From contig NZ_JACAIS010000011.1 in assembly GCF_030325625.1 (NCBI RefSeq), positions 62,001 to 126,000 on the forward strand: DNA of 64,000 nucleotides, given 5' to 3'. The stretch is from Sphingobacterium sp. N143 (GTDB lineage Bacteria; Bacteroidota; Bacteroidia; Sphingobacteriales; Sphingobacteriaceae). How positions within the stretch are numbered: position 1 is the first letter of the stretch; each line of letters opens with the position of its first letter. Positions 40,918 to 50,729 of this stretch are shown one piece after another. The translations under genes were made by a program, and so were the position numbers. The notes under the pieces were generated by a model. The model was given only the letters and a program-made list of their open reading frames with translations, was not told the origin of the DNA and ran no database searches.

Positions 40918-43872
40918 ATGAGTAACTATAATAAACTTCAAGAAGTTTTAAAAGAAATATTCGAAATGGACAAGGCTGATCTCGATTTTGGGATCTACCG
41001 TGTGATGAACCAAAAACGAGATCAGGTTAACGATTTTATCGATAAAAAACTGCCTAAAGAAATCAAAGATATTCTGGCACAAATACAATCCAAAGATAGC
41101 ATCAGCCTGCAAGCCGAATTGGATAAAATGGGCAAAAACCTTGATGATGCTGGTGTAGCACGTGAGTCATCAGAAAAATATTTGACTTTGCAACAGCAAG
41201 TCACCAATGCCATAGATACCAATACGCTGGAGCAGGAAGTATTTTCGCATTTGGCCAATTTCTTTAAACGCTATTACAAAGACGGCGATTTCATCTCACT
41301 GCGCCGATACAAAAAAGATGTCTATGCCATTCCGTACGAAGGTGAGGAGGTGAAACTGCATTGGGCAAATGCCGATCAATATTACATCAAAACATCTGAA
41401 TATTTGAAGAATTACGCATTCAAACTCAGTGATGGCAAAAAAATATATTTTCAGCTCAAGGAAGCCAGCACTGAACAAAATAACAACAAAACGCAAGGCG
41501 ATGCCGAACGCCGTTTCGCCATTTACGAAGAATCGTCTTTGGAAGTGATTGATGGTGAATTGTATATCAACTTCACCTACGAAACACACAAAAAAAGCGT
41601 AAAACAAGACGACTTAGCCAAACAGGCTTTGGAGTGGATACAAAACAATATCCCGGCTGAATTTACCTCGGCCTTTGACAAAGCACCCACAGAGAAAAAT
41701 AAAAACCGGACACTGCTGGAAAAACATCTCAACGATTTCATCAGCCGTAACAGTTTTGACTATTTTATACACAAAGATTTGGGAGGATTTTTGCATCGCG
41801 AGCTTGATTTCTACATCAAAAACGAAGTCCTGTTCATCGACGACATCAATACCGAAAACCCGATTTACTTCACGGCACAATTATCTAAAATAAAAGCGCT
41901 GAAAACTGTAGCTAGCAAGATTATTGCATTTTTGGCGCAGATAGAAGATTTTCAAAAGAAGCTTTGGCTCAAAAAGAAATTTGTAATTAGTACCAATTAC
42001 TGCATTACGCTCGATCGTATTCCTGAAAAATATTACGAAGAGATCTTTACCAATCAAGCGCAATTGGCAGAATGGAAAATACTCTACGACGTTGTCATTG
42101 TGAGCGAAGCGAAGAGATATCTTTCTGAACATCCGTTTTTAGTGCTTGATACCAAATTTTTCTCCGAAGATTTCAAAGATCGCCTTTTGGCAGAGTTTGA
42201 CAATCTAGATGATGAAACTGATGGCTTATTGATAAACTCCGAGAACTTTCAGGCGCTGAACTTGATGCAGGAAAAATACAAGGAGGCAATTACATATAAT
42301 TATATAGATCCTCCGTATAATACAGATTCTGCACCAATATTATATAAAAATGACTACAAAAAGTCGTCGTGGCTGTCACTTCTAAACGATAGAATGCAAA
42401 TTTCCAAAAATCTTCTTCATCATCAAGCGGCAAAAACAATAGCAATAGATGATACAGAGGTTTCAAATTTGAGTATTCTTTCATCTAAGATTTATCCAGA
42501 TTATAGACAATCTCGTATTACCGTAGTTCACAATCCGAAAGGTTCGATTACAAAGGATTTTAATCGAGTTCACGAATATGCAATCTTTTTGACGCCAGAG
42601 AATGAAAGCAATGTGATTCAAAGGACTTTGACAGAGAATGAAAAACCGAGAAAGATGAGAAGATGGGGGGAAAATTCGTTAAGAACCGAAAGAAGATTGT
42701 CTTTTTATCCTATTATCGTAGAAAACAATCAAATCGTGGAAATTGGCTCTGTCCCCGAAGACAGTTTTCATCCAGGAAGCAAAAATGTAAAACTGGATGA
42801 TGGTCGAGTCGCAATTTATCCAATTGATCAAGAAGGTATAGAAAGACGATGGAATTTCGGATTAGATTCTATAAGTGACAATTTGGATAGAATAACAATT
42901 ATTGAAAAAGATGGACTTCTTGACTTATTCGTTACTCACGAACAAAACGTTTCAAAAACAGTTTGGAATGCTGGTGAATACGATGCAGGCAATTACGGTA
43001 ATACGTTACTTATAAATATACTCGGCGTTAAGCTGTTTGATTTTCCTAAATCAATTAACTTGTTAATCAATAATCTTAAACTAACTACAGTGAATGCCTC
43101 GAAATCAACGGTCCTCGACTACTTCGCTGGTTCCGGCACCACCGGTCACGCTACCATCAAGCTCAACCGTGAAGATGGAGGTAAACGCAAATATATATTG
43201 ATAGAAATGGGGACTTATTTCAATACCGTTACTAAACCGCGCATCCAAAAAGTAATTTATACTGATAATTGGAAAAACGGAAAACCGCAAGATACCGTAG
43301 GCATTTCTCAAATGTTTAAATACCAGGTTTTAGAAAGCTATGAAGATACACTTAACAATCTCCAATTGGGCAAAAGCAGTCAAGATGGTTTGTTCCAGTT
43401 TAGCGAAGCGGCACAAGAAGACTATTTACTCAAATATATGCTCGATGTAGAAACGCAGGATCATTTATTCAATATCGAGATGTTCCGCAATCCGTTCAAT
43501 TACCAGTTAAAAGTGACCGAGAACAATGAATTGGTGCCAACCAAGGTAGATTTGGTAGAAACCTTTAACTACCTCATCGGGATGTATGTGAGCCGTGTGC
43601 AACGTGTGAGCGACATCAAGTTTGTAGAAGGCAAAACCCGAGAAGGCATCAAAACTTTGGTTATCTGGCGAAATCTAGAAACCACCACCAACGAAGAAAC
43701 CGCACAGCGTTTCCGTAAAATCTACGATAGCGTTCGTTCTTCAGAGTTTGATCAAATCTATATTAATGGCGATCATCATTTTGATAATATTCGTATAAGT
43801 GGAGATACGTTTAAAGTGAAACTGATAGAGGAAACTTTCTTTAAGAAGATGTTTAATATTTCTGGATTGTAA
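40918..43872 (+). CDS. Large site-specific DNA adenine methyltransferase (type III Mod-like)
   Basis: 984 residues. Beta-class order: catalytic motif IV DPPY (464-467, in YNYIDPPYNTDS) precedes the SAM-binding motif I FAGSGTT (736-742, in VLDYFAGSGTTGHATIKL). About 460 residues before motif IV form an N-terminal domain with no motif I recognise (YKKDVYAIPYEGEEVKLHWANADQYY). About 270 residues between the motifs should hold the target-recognition region. It would modify adenine in host DNA to protect it. It overlaps the next gene by the TAATG stop/start, indicating coupled translation. The long N-terminal part is larger than in ordinary type III Mod proteins. Confidence 0.92.
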   Translation: MSNYNKLQEVLKEIFEMDKADLDFGIYRVMNQKRDQVNDFIDKKLPKEIKDILAQIQSKDSISLQAELDKMGKNLDDAGVARESSEKYLTLQQQVTNAIDTNTLEQEVFSHLANFFKRYYKDGDFISLRRYKKDVYAIPYEGEEVKLHWANADQYYIKTSEYLKNYAFKLSDGKKIYFQLKEASTEQNNNKTQGDAERRFAIYEESSLEVIDGELYINFTYETHKKSVKQDDLAKQALEWIQNNIPAEFTSAFDKAPTEKNKNRTLLEKHLNDFISRNSFDYFIHKDLGGFLHRELDFYIKNEVLFIDDINTENPIYFTAQLSKIKALKTVASKIIAFLAQIEDFQKKLWLKKKFVISTNYCITLDRIPEKYYEEIFTNQAQLAEWKILYDVVIVSEAKRYLSEHPFLVLDTKFFSEDFKDRLLAEFDNLDDETDGLLINSENFQALNLMQEKYKEAITYNYIDPPYNTDSAPILYKNDYKKSSWLSLLNDRMQISKNLLHHQAAKTIAIDDTEVSNLSILSSKIYPDYRQSRITVVHNPKGSITKDFNRVHEYAIFLTPENESNVIQRTLTENEKPRKMRRWGENSLRTERRLSFYPIIVENNQIVEIGSVPEDSFHPGSKNVKLDDGRVAIYPIDQEGIERRWNFGLDSISDNLDRITIIEKDGLLDLFVTHEQNVSKTVWNAGEYDAGNYGNTLLINILGVKLFDFPKSINLLINNLKLTTVNASKSTVLDYFAGSGTTGHATIKLNREDGGKRKYILIEMGTYFNTVTKPRIQKVIYTDNWKNGKPQDTVGISQMFKYQVLESYEDTLNNLQLGKSSQDGLFQFSEAAQEDYLLKYMLDVETQDHLFNIEMFRNPFNYQLKVTENNELVPTKVDLVETFNYLIGMYVSRVQRVSDIKFVEGKTREGIKTLVIWRNLETTTNEETAQRFRKIYDSVRSSEFDQIYINGDHHFDNIRISGDTFKVKLIEETFFKKMFNISGL

Positions 43873-45236
43873 TGGCAAATCAAGTTGTGGAAAAGAAGAA
43901 AGACCTTCAAATTGACACCCTTACCATAAGCCAACTGTTGCAGATGCAGGATTTGAGTATTCCTGTGTATCAACGTCCTTACAAATGGAGTGAGAAACAT
44001 ATTTCGCAGTTAATTGAAGATGTTAATTTCTTTAAGGGAAAGTCTGCTTACAGATTGGGAACATTGGTTGTACACAAAGATGCTAATAAGCCTGAGTTGA
44101 ATATTGTGGATGGGCAGCAACGTACCATCAGTTGTATTTTGCTATTCAGATCCATTTGTGAAACTATTAAAATTGAAGATCCACATTTAAAGAAAGAAAT
44201 AGAAGCAATTAGTAAAAACCTAGTAGATTTTGATTTCAGCAATGAGACCTCCGCTTATAATATTCAACGAAATTATACCGTTGCTAAACGGGCTGTAGCA
44301 AAGTGTGATGAAGACTTTGTAAGGTTTTTTCTTAATCATTGCGAACTTATTTATTTTGAGATTGGACATATCAGTGAAGCATTTCAGTTTTTCGATTCGC
44401 AGAATGCCAGAGGCAAAGATTTGGATCCTCACGATTTGCTGAAAGCCTATCATTTGAGGGAATATGCTGAAAATGACGAGAAACTAAAATTGGAAAGTGT
44501 AACGGTATGGGAAAGGCATCAGTCTAACGAGCTTGCAAAGTTATTTGCAGAATATTTATTCAAAATCCGGTCTTGGTCTCGAGGAGATTCTGCACAGGTA
44601 TTTGATAAAAATAAGATATATCTTTTCAAAGGTGTAACGATAGAAAAAATTGGTGATTTTAAATATGTCGATTCTTTGAGAATATTGCATCATTTCACCG
44701 ATGAATATAATAAAAGTTACCACCGGCAAATAGATTTGGGCAAGAAGCCTTATCCATTTCAGTTGGATGCGCCTATCATAAACGGAAGACGATTTTTTGA
44801 GATGATCACATATTACAAAGATATTTTTGATATGTCTATTAAAAATATCCAAGACCATCTAAAACTCAATGAAAACTCAAAGAATATTTTCCATACAATA
44901 ACGAGCTATGGTGGTTGGGAACGTACCGGCGATACTTATGTAAGAACGCTTTTTGAGTGTGCATTGGTTTTTTACGTAGATAAATTTGGATTTAACCAAA
45001 TCAATGAAGCTGTTGAGAGAATCTTTGCTTGGGCTTACCGATTGCGTTTAGAATATTATGCAATACAGTTTGTGAGCTTAGATAATTATGTTTTGGAAAA
45101 TAATCTTTTTGCAGATTTTAAAAACAATTATTCTCCGCAGGAAGCTTTGGCAAGACCGGTTGATTATAATTTTAGAAGACAAAGGTCGATCAGTGAACTC
45201 GAAGAAATATTAAAATCGCTTTATTATATCAATTAA
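43872..45236 (+). CDS. DUF262 protein, GmrS-like without HNH domain
   Basis: 454 residues. The ParB/sulfiredoxin-like DUF262 domain is at the N-terminus, with IPVYQRPYKWSE (30-41) and IVDGQQRTIS (78-87), the nucleotide-hydrolysing motifs of GmrSD-type modification-dependent systems. The rest is helical and ends RRQRSISELEEILKSLYYIN; I see no DUF1524/HNH motif. Start and stop both overlap the neighbours by one base (TAATG). Its separate neighbour has both domains, so this copy may act as a sensor or regulatory partner. Confidence 0.88.
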   Translation: MANQVVEKKKDLQIDTLTISQLLQMQDLSIPVYQRPYKWSEKHISQLIEDVNFFKGKSAYRLGTLVVHKDANKPELNIVDGQQRTISCILLFRSICETIKIEDPHLKKEIEAISKNLVDFDFSNETSAYNIQRNYTVAKRAVAKCDEDFVRFFLNHCELIYFEIGHISEAFQFFDSQNARGKDLDPHDLLKAYHLREYAENDEKLKLESVTVWERHQSNELAKLFAEYLFKIRSWSRGDSAQVFDKNKIYLFKGVTIEKIGDFKYVDSLRILHHFTDEYNKSYHRQIDLGKKPYPFQLDAPIINGRRFFEMITYYKDIFDMSIKNIQDHLKLNENSKNIFHTITSYGGWERTGDTYVRTLFECALVFYVDKFGFNQINEAVERIFAWAYRLRLEYYAIQFVSLDNYVLENNLFADFKNNYSPQEALARPVDYNFRRQRSISELEEILKSLYYIN

Positions 45237-47179
45237 TGTCCCATCAAGTACAAACTTTCAATATCAAGGAATTATTCAATTCAGGAAAATACCGGATTCC
45301 TATCTATCAACGTAACTACGCCTGGGGACGAAGTGAAATTTTACAACTTATCCAGGATATCGTTGATTATATACCCGAAAAAACAAATTATTATATTGGA
45401 ACATTGGTGGTTTATCCACAGAAAATAAATGAAGAAACTGTTTATGATGCAATAGATGGCCAACAGAGACTTACTACTTTATCGATTATGTTGTCAGTTT
45501 TAAAAAATAAATTTAAGGAGGTTGAGTGGTTTGATAAGCAGATATTGAATTTTGAAAGCCGGCCATTATCTCAAAATGCAATGGGTTTTGCTAAAGCTGG
45601 CTATTTTGACGGTCACAAAGAATATCATTCTACCATTAAAGAAGCTTATGATAGCATAGAAATAGAACTGGAGACAAAGCTTGCTGAGAGTAGTTTGAGT
45701 ATAAATCAATTTGCTTTATTTCTCGAAAACTATGTTACCATTTTACGCGTTGAAGTTCCTCACGATACCGACTTAAATCATTATTTCGAAATAATGAATA
45801 ACAGAGGAGAACAATTGGAAAAGCACGAAGTTGTAAAATCAATGTTGCTCGATACGTTGTATGATGAAAAAGATGAAGATAATGAGCAAATTCAGGATTT
45901 GTTTCATATCATTTGGGATGCTGTTCAAAATATGGAACGCTATGTACAGTTTGGCTTTGAACCGACGCTAAGAAAAGCACTGTTTGGGAAAGATTGGTCA
46001 ACCTTGCTTATTGAAGATTCCGAAACGCTTATTGAGGCATTTTTAGATTTTAATGATCAAAAAGATACTAGTGGCGAACATTTCAAGATGAAGATCGCTG
46101 AAATATTAGATAATAACCAAGTGTTTTCAAATGAAGAAAATACAATCGAAATTTCAGAACGATTTACTTCGCCTATTAATTTTCAAAATTTCCTGTTGCA
46201 TATCCTTAAAATTCAAACTGAAAATAGTAACGTTTCATTAGATGACAAAAAGTTGATAGACTTCTTTAAGCAAACAATCAGAAGCAAAACCAAAGAAAAA
46301 GCTAAGCAATTTGTATTAGACTTTATGTTTAATCTTCTACGAGGAAAATGGTTGATGGATTCGTATGTGATTAAAAGGCAATTTATAGCCGATAAAGAAG
46401 GCTGGAGTTTACTGAAACTTAAATCTAACGACGGTAAAAAAGGGTACTATGTGAATACTTTTGGTAAGGATGAAAATTGGGATAATGAATACATTGTTAT
46501 GTTGCTTTCAATGTTTCATGTATCAACACCAACTATGATCTATAAACATTGGTTAAATGCTGCTTTATTTCATTTAATGAACACCGAAGAAGTAGATTTT
46601 GAGGATTATCAGCTTTATCTGGAAAAAATCGCCAAGCAACTAATCTGTTTTAGGTTTTTGAATACAGAAAAGGAAAGTAATTTAGAATACAATAAGCTAA
46701 TTTACCAATCTGAAGAACTAACGGAGGATTATCCCATAATTAACTATAACAACCCTTTGTTGAATTATAAATCTATTGAGAATAATTTAGTTTTCAACTT
46801 TCTGGATTACGTACTTTGGAATGAATTGGATGTAGGCGATGAGGGGGTCGATTTTGAATTCACTTTTCGCAGTTCGGTAGAACACTATTTTCCGCAAAAC
46901 CCTATTGGAGGTAGACCTTTAGAAAATAAAGAGGCATTACATTCTTTTGGAAACCTATGTTTAATTAGCCATCAGAAGAACTCAAAACTGAATCATCATT
47001 TGCCTTCTGCAAAAAAGAATTACTATTCTAAATTGAACAGCAAAACTGGATTAGCGTATGACAGTATAAAACAATATATAATGATGAATGAGTATGATGC
47101 CGATACTTGGGATGAAATGAGTATTGAAGACCATCATAAGAAAATGGTTGATAAGCTAAATGATTTCATTCAAAATTAA
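45236..47179 (+). CDS. DUF262-DUF1524 (GmrSD-type) endonuclease
   Basis: 647 residues. N-terminal DUF262 with IPIYQRNYAWGR (21-32) and AIDGQQRLTT (72-81). The C-terminal DUF1524 His-Me finger has VEHYFPQNP with His550 and GNLCLISHQKNSKL further on. In GmrSD enzymes this combination cuts DNA carrying modified bases in an NTP-dependent way. It is joined to the preceding DUF262 gene by TAATG and is 11 bp before the Res-like gene. A role against modified phage DNA is an inference from the family. Confidence 0.9.
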   Translation: MSHQVQTFNIKELFNSGKYRIPIYQRNYAWGRSEILQLIQDIVDYIPEKTNYYIGTLVVYPQKINEETVYDAIDGQQRLTTLSIMLSVLKNKFKEVEWFDKQILNFESRPLSQNAMGFAKAGYFDGHKEYHSTIKEAYDSIEIELETKLAESSLSINQFALFLENYVTILRVEVPHDTDLNHYFEIMNNRGEQLEKHEVVKSMLLDTLYDEKDEDNEQIQDLFHIIWDAVQNMERYVQFGFEPTLRKALFGKDWSTLLIEDSETLIEAFLDFNDQKDTSGEHFKMKIAEILDNNQVFSNEENTIEISERFTSPINFQNFLLHILKIQTENSNVSLDDKKLIDFFKQTIRSKTKEKAKQFVLDFMFNLLRGKWLMDSYVIKRQFIADKEGWSLLKLKSNDGKKGYYVNTFGKDENWDNEYIVMLLSMFHVSTPTMIYKHWLNAALFHLMNTEEVDFEDYQLYLEKIAKQLICFRFLNTEKESNLEYNKLIYQSEELTEDYPIINYNNPLLNYKSIENNLVFNFLDYVLWNELDVGDEGVDFEFTFRSSVEHYFPQNPIGGRPLENKEALHSFGNLCLISHQKNSKLNHHLPSAKKNYYSKLNSKTGLAYDSIKQYIMMNEYDADTWDEMSIEDHHKKMVDKLNDFIQN

Positions 47180-47190
47180 AATGTACTTAA

Positions 47191-50100
47191 ATGGCAAACT
47201 TTCACGACAAACTCGTACTCAATAAATATATGCTGTCGCTTTTTGGTATAGACAGTATTGGCAAAAAAATCATCGGCAAAAAAGGCGTAGAAATTTTTAC
47301 CGACCTCAAATTGTCTGTAAACGAAGGCTATACCGAAGAAGGCAATACTTTTTATCTACAAAGGCTCCTCGGTCATTTGTATGGTTCTGAACATCTTACA
47401 CCCACGATGTTGCAGACTTATGATGAAAATATTGTACGCTACACCAAGCAGATTTCCGAAAGCCGGGAAGAACTCATCACCTGGAAGTATTTTCAGTATC
47501 TCTCGCTTTTGTTCACGGAAGTGTATCTCGACAAGTATTTTCAGAATAAGGTAAAATTGCTGGTAGATCTGAATGAATTCGTTGATAAATTTAATTCTAA
47601 ACTGACTCTGACTGGCACAGGAAAGAAAAAAGACAAGGATCCTTTTACGGCTTCCAAATTTAGATTGGAAAGCTTAAACAAACTAGCCTTTTGGAATGCT
47701 ACCGGATCGGGCAAAACCTTGCTGATGCACATCAACATTAAGCAGTATCTGCATTATGCCAACCACTACAATGTGCATCACCAAAACAAAGTGTTGCTCA
47801 TCACCCCCAATGAAGGATTGAGTAAACAGCATTTGGCAGAGTTTAAACTCTCAAATATTCAGGCCAACAGTTTCAGTAAAAATACGCCCGAGATGTTTTC
47901 GGGTAGAGAAGTAGAAGTGTTGGAAATTACCAAGCTGTCCGAAAACAGTGGCGACAAAACGGTCGCTGTAGATAGTTTCGAGACGGACAATTTGGTCTTG
48001 ATCGATGAAGGTCACGGTGGAATGAGCGGCGACAGCTGGAAAAGATATCGCGACAAACTCAGCCAAACCGGATTTGCTTTCGAATACTCGGCTACCTTCG
48101 GGCAGGCCATCAATGCTGCTTCAGGTGCTAAAAAATCGGAGTTTACGCAAGAATATGCCAAGAGTATTTTGTTTGACTACTCTTATAAATATTTCTATGA
48201 AGATGGTTACGGTAAAGACTACCGCATTCTCAACTTAAAAAATGATGATGACCGATACCGAAAACTGTATCTCACTGCCAATTTGGTTTCATTTTTTCAG
48301 CAACAGTTATTGTTTAAAGAGCAAAAAACAGCGTTACGAGATTTTCTCTTGCACAAACCCTTGTGGGTTTTTGTAGGTGGTAAAGTAAATGCTGTACGAA
48401 AAGAAGGCGGCAAAGAAGTTTCGGACGTGTTGGAAATCATTTATTTCTTAACTGATTTTTTGAAAAATCCAACAGCGTCTATTCAGCAGATAGATGAGGT
48501 GGTTCATAACAAAGCCGGATTGGTCGATAAAAAGGGCTTTTCAATTTTCGAAACGTCGTTCAGCTATTTGTTAGATCAAAATCTGGATGCGCAAACAATT
48601 TTTACGCAAATCAACGAATTGGTTTTCAATAATACCACGCTTGGCGCCAATTTGTACCTAGACAATCTGAAAGGTGCTGATGGCGAACTGGGCTTGCGTG
48701 TAGGCGATAGCGATTACTTTGGTGTGATTAACGTTGGCGATGAAAAAACTTTGTATCAGCTGGCCATCAATAACAATGTCTTAGGTAGCGAAAAAGATTT
48801 TTCCGACTCTTTATTTAAGAAAATCAATGAAGACACTTCTCCGATTAATTTACTGATTGGTTCCAAAAAATTCTCCGAAGGTTGGTCTTCTTGGCGAGTA
48901 TCGTCTATGGGGTTAATGAATGTAGGGAAATCGGAAGGTTCGCAAATTATACAACTATTTGGGCGTGGCGTGCGATTGAAAGGTTACCAATTTTCGCTGA
49001 AACGGTCTACGGGGTTAGATGATTATCAAAAACCAGAAACGATCAAACAAATCAAGCCTTTGCTTCGCCATTTAGAGACGCTACAAATCTTTGGTGTAAA
49101 AGCCGACTATATGGAGCAGTTCAAATCGTTCTTGGAAGAAGAAGGTTTGCCGGTAAATGACTCTTCTTGGATTACCATTAACATTCCTACGGTTCAAAAA
49201 GAAATTGTCGCGCAAAACAAACTCAAACTCATTGCCGTAAAGGAAAGCGAAAACTTTAAACGGAATATAATACTTGCGTTGGTTTACAACGAGAAAGTGT
49301 TTGATGGCAGATTGGTTGAACTTGATTGGTATCCAAAAATTGATGTTCTGGAAAAAAAATCATCTGGTGCGGCAATGGTTAAAAACAATGGCTTTTTAAA
49401 TGCTCATCATATTTCTTTACTCAATTGGAATGCGATTTATTTAGAAGTTCAAAATCATAAGGCTGATAAAAGTTATTACAATTTAGGCATTCAGTTAGAA
49501 GATTTGAAAAGCATCTTGCAAAATGTATCTTGGTATAATTTGTACATTCCTGCCCATCATTTAGAATTTTCAAGGTACGAAAATGTAGCTATTTGGCAAG
49601 AATTGGCCGTTACATTACTAAAAAAATACATTGAGCAGTTTTATCTATTTTACAAAAATGAATTTCATTCCAATCACGTAGAAGCTATTATTTTAAATGG
49701 TGCTGATGAGAATTTTGTTCTGGAATACGACTTTAAGTTAAACACTGAGGAAGACGTCGTTCAGTTTCAAAACAAAATTGAAGAGTTGAAAACAACGGTT
49801 TTAGAACCAGCCTTTTCACATATTCAAATAGCATCAGAAGCTAGTGCCTTCGACAATCTATTGCATTTGTATAAGCCTTTGGTTTATCTGGGCAAAAACT
49901 ATCAAAACCAAATACAGGTGAGTCCAATAGCTTTAGACGTGTCCGAAAAGCAGTTTTTAGATGATTTGGTAGATTACACTTTAAAAAATCAAGAATCACT
50001 GAGGGAAATAGAAGTGCACGTGCTGCGCAACCAAAGTAAGAAGGGCATAGGTTTTTTTACAGATGGAAATAATTTCTATCCGGATTTTATATTATGGATC

Positions 50101-50382
50101 ATTAGAGGCGGGAAACAACACATCAAATTTATTGATCCCAAAGGTATTCGTAATTCTAAAGGGATTAATGATCCAAAGATTCAGTTTCATAAAGTCATTA
50201 AGGAAAAGATACAACCACAGGTTATCGAAAGTGGTATAGAGTTGGATTCCTACATTATTTCCAACACTTCTTACCTAGAGGTGCAGTGGAAGGATAACTT
50301 GTCGATTGAAGATTTTAATAATGTGAATGTATTTTTTCAAAAAGAGAATGCAAACTGTTACATAAGCAGTATATTGCTATAA
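47191..50382 (+). CDS. Type III restriction Res-like helicase with C-terminal PD-(D/E)XK nuclease
   Basis: 1063 residues. Superfamily 2 helicase core: Walker A ATGSGKT (170-176), DEGH (272-275) in place of DEAH, FEYSATF, INLLIGSKKFSEGWSSWRVS (motif V region) and QLFGRGVRLKG (motif VI, about 588-597). C-terminal nuclease: PDF with Asp965, then Asp982-Pro-Lys984 in IKFIDPKGI, matching PD-(D/E)XK. The combination is that of type III Res subunits. Last gene of the operon. Its 3' end is only 6 bp before the structured leader of the reverse transcriptase gene. Confidence 0.92.
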   Translation: MANFHDKLVLNKYMLSLFGIDSIGKKIIGKKGVEIFTDLKLSVNEGYTEEGNTFYLQRLLGHLYGSEHLTPTMLQTYDENIVRYTKQISESREELITWKYFQYLSLLFTEVYLDKYFQNKVKLLVDLNEFVDKFNSKLTLTGTGKKKDKDPFTASKFRLESLNKLAFWNATGSGKTLLMHINIKQYLHYANHYNVHHQNKVLLITPNEGLSKQHLAEFKLSNIQANSFSKNTPEMFSGREVEVLEITKLSENSGDKTVAVDSFETDNLVLIDEGHGGMSGDSWKRYRDKLSQTGFAFEYSATFGQAINAASGAKKSEFTQEYAKSILFDYSYKYFYEDGYGKDYRILNLKNDDDRYRKLYLTANLVSFFQQQLLFKEQKTALRDFLLHKPLWVFVGGKVNAVRKEGGKEVSDVLEIIYFLTDFLKNPTASIQQIDEVVHNKAGLVDKKGFSIFETSFSYLLDQNLDAQTIFTQINELVFNNTTLGANLYLDNLKGADGELGLRVGDSDYFGVINVGDEKTLYQLAINNNVLGSEKDFSDSLFKKINEDTSPINLLIGSKKFSEGWSSWRVSSMGLMNVGKSEGSQIIQLFGRGVRLKGYQFSLKRSTGLDDYQKPETIKQIKPLLRHLETLQIFGVKADYMEQFKSFLEEEGLPVNDSSWITINIPTVQKEIVAQNKLKLIAVKESENFKRNIILALVYNEKVFDGRLVELDWYPKIDVLEKKSSGAAMVKNNGFLNAHHISLLNWNAIYLEVQNHKADKSYYNLGIQLEDLKSILQNVSWYNLYIPAHHLEFSRYENVAIWQELAVTLLKKYIEQFYLFYKNEFHSNHVEAIILNGADENFVLEYDFKLNTEEDVVQFQNKIEELKTTVLEPAFSHIQIASEASAFDNLLHLYKPLVYLGKNYQNQIQVSPIALDVSEKQFLDDLVDYTLKNQESLREIEVHVLRNQSKKGIGFFTDGNNFYPDFILWIIRGGKQHIKFIDPKGIRNSKGINDPKIQFHKVIKEKIQPQVIESGIELDSYIISNTSYLEVQWKDNLSIEDFNNVNVFFQKENANCYISSILL

Positions 50383-50388
50383 AAAAAT

Positions 50389-50714
50389 AAGTGGGCAGCG
50401 ATCGTTGAGTTCTACGTTTTCTGTTTTTTGCTGGAATTGCGGGGGCACCCAAAACGTTTCAGTTTAGGTAATTTCTAATATCAAAGGAATTCCTGGAATA
50501 AAGTTACTAGCTAGGAGGATTAATCCAAATACTAGAACCGACATCCATGAAGGAATCCTAGGCTTATGTTGTTTAGTGGTATTGATTATCATGGTGCAAT
50601 TTAAGTATAATATTGAGCTACCCAGATAGAGGAGCGACAAAGCTAGGCTTGCCTAGAAGAGTCGATAAATGCATGTGGAACTCTGTTAGAATGCTCCACC
50701 GGGGCTGCCCACTT
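50389..50714 (+). ncRNA. Structured leader RNA associated with the reverse transcriptase
   Basis: The space between the Res-like stop and the RT start (347 bp) is closed by a perfect 11-bp helix: AAGTGGGCAGC (50389-50399) with GCTGCCCACTT (50704-50714). Inside are ACGTTTT/AAAACGT (50414-50420 with 50451-50457, enclosing a T6 and a G5 tract), CTAGG/CCTAG (50643-50656) and GTGGA/TCCAC (50675-50679 with 50695-50699) just before the 3' arm. TATATTG (50370-50376) is a possible -7 box placing the start at about 50383. Known defence RTs of the DRT2 and DRT9 kinds use such an upstream RNA as template, so that role is likely but unproven. Confidence 0.6.
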
Positions 50715-50729
50715 TTATTGCTTTTCTGT

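Noticed and set aside
37008-50382. Operon as DISARM or BREX
   Set aside because: No DUF1998 (DrmA/DrmB) or PLD gene for DISARM, and no PglZ, BrxC or Lon-like gene for BREX.
50606-50611. TATAAT with TTGATT 18 bp upstream in the RT leader as a sigma-70 promoter
   Set aside because: It fits the E. coli consensus, but the host appears to use TAnnTTTG promoters. Kept only as a curiosity that a cDNA-based mechanism could exploit.
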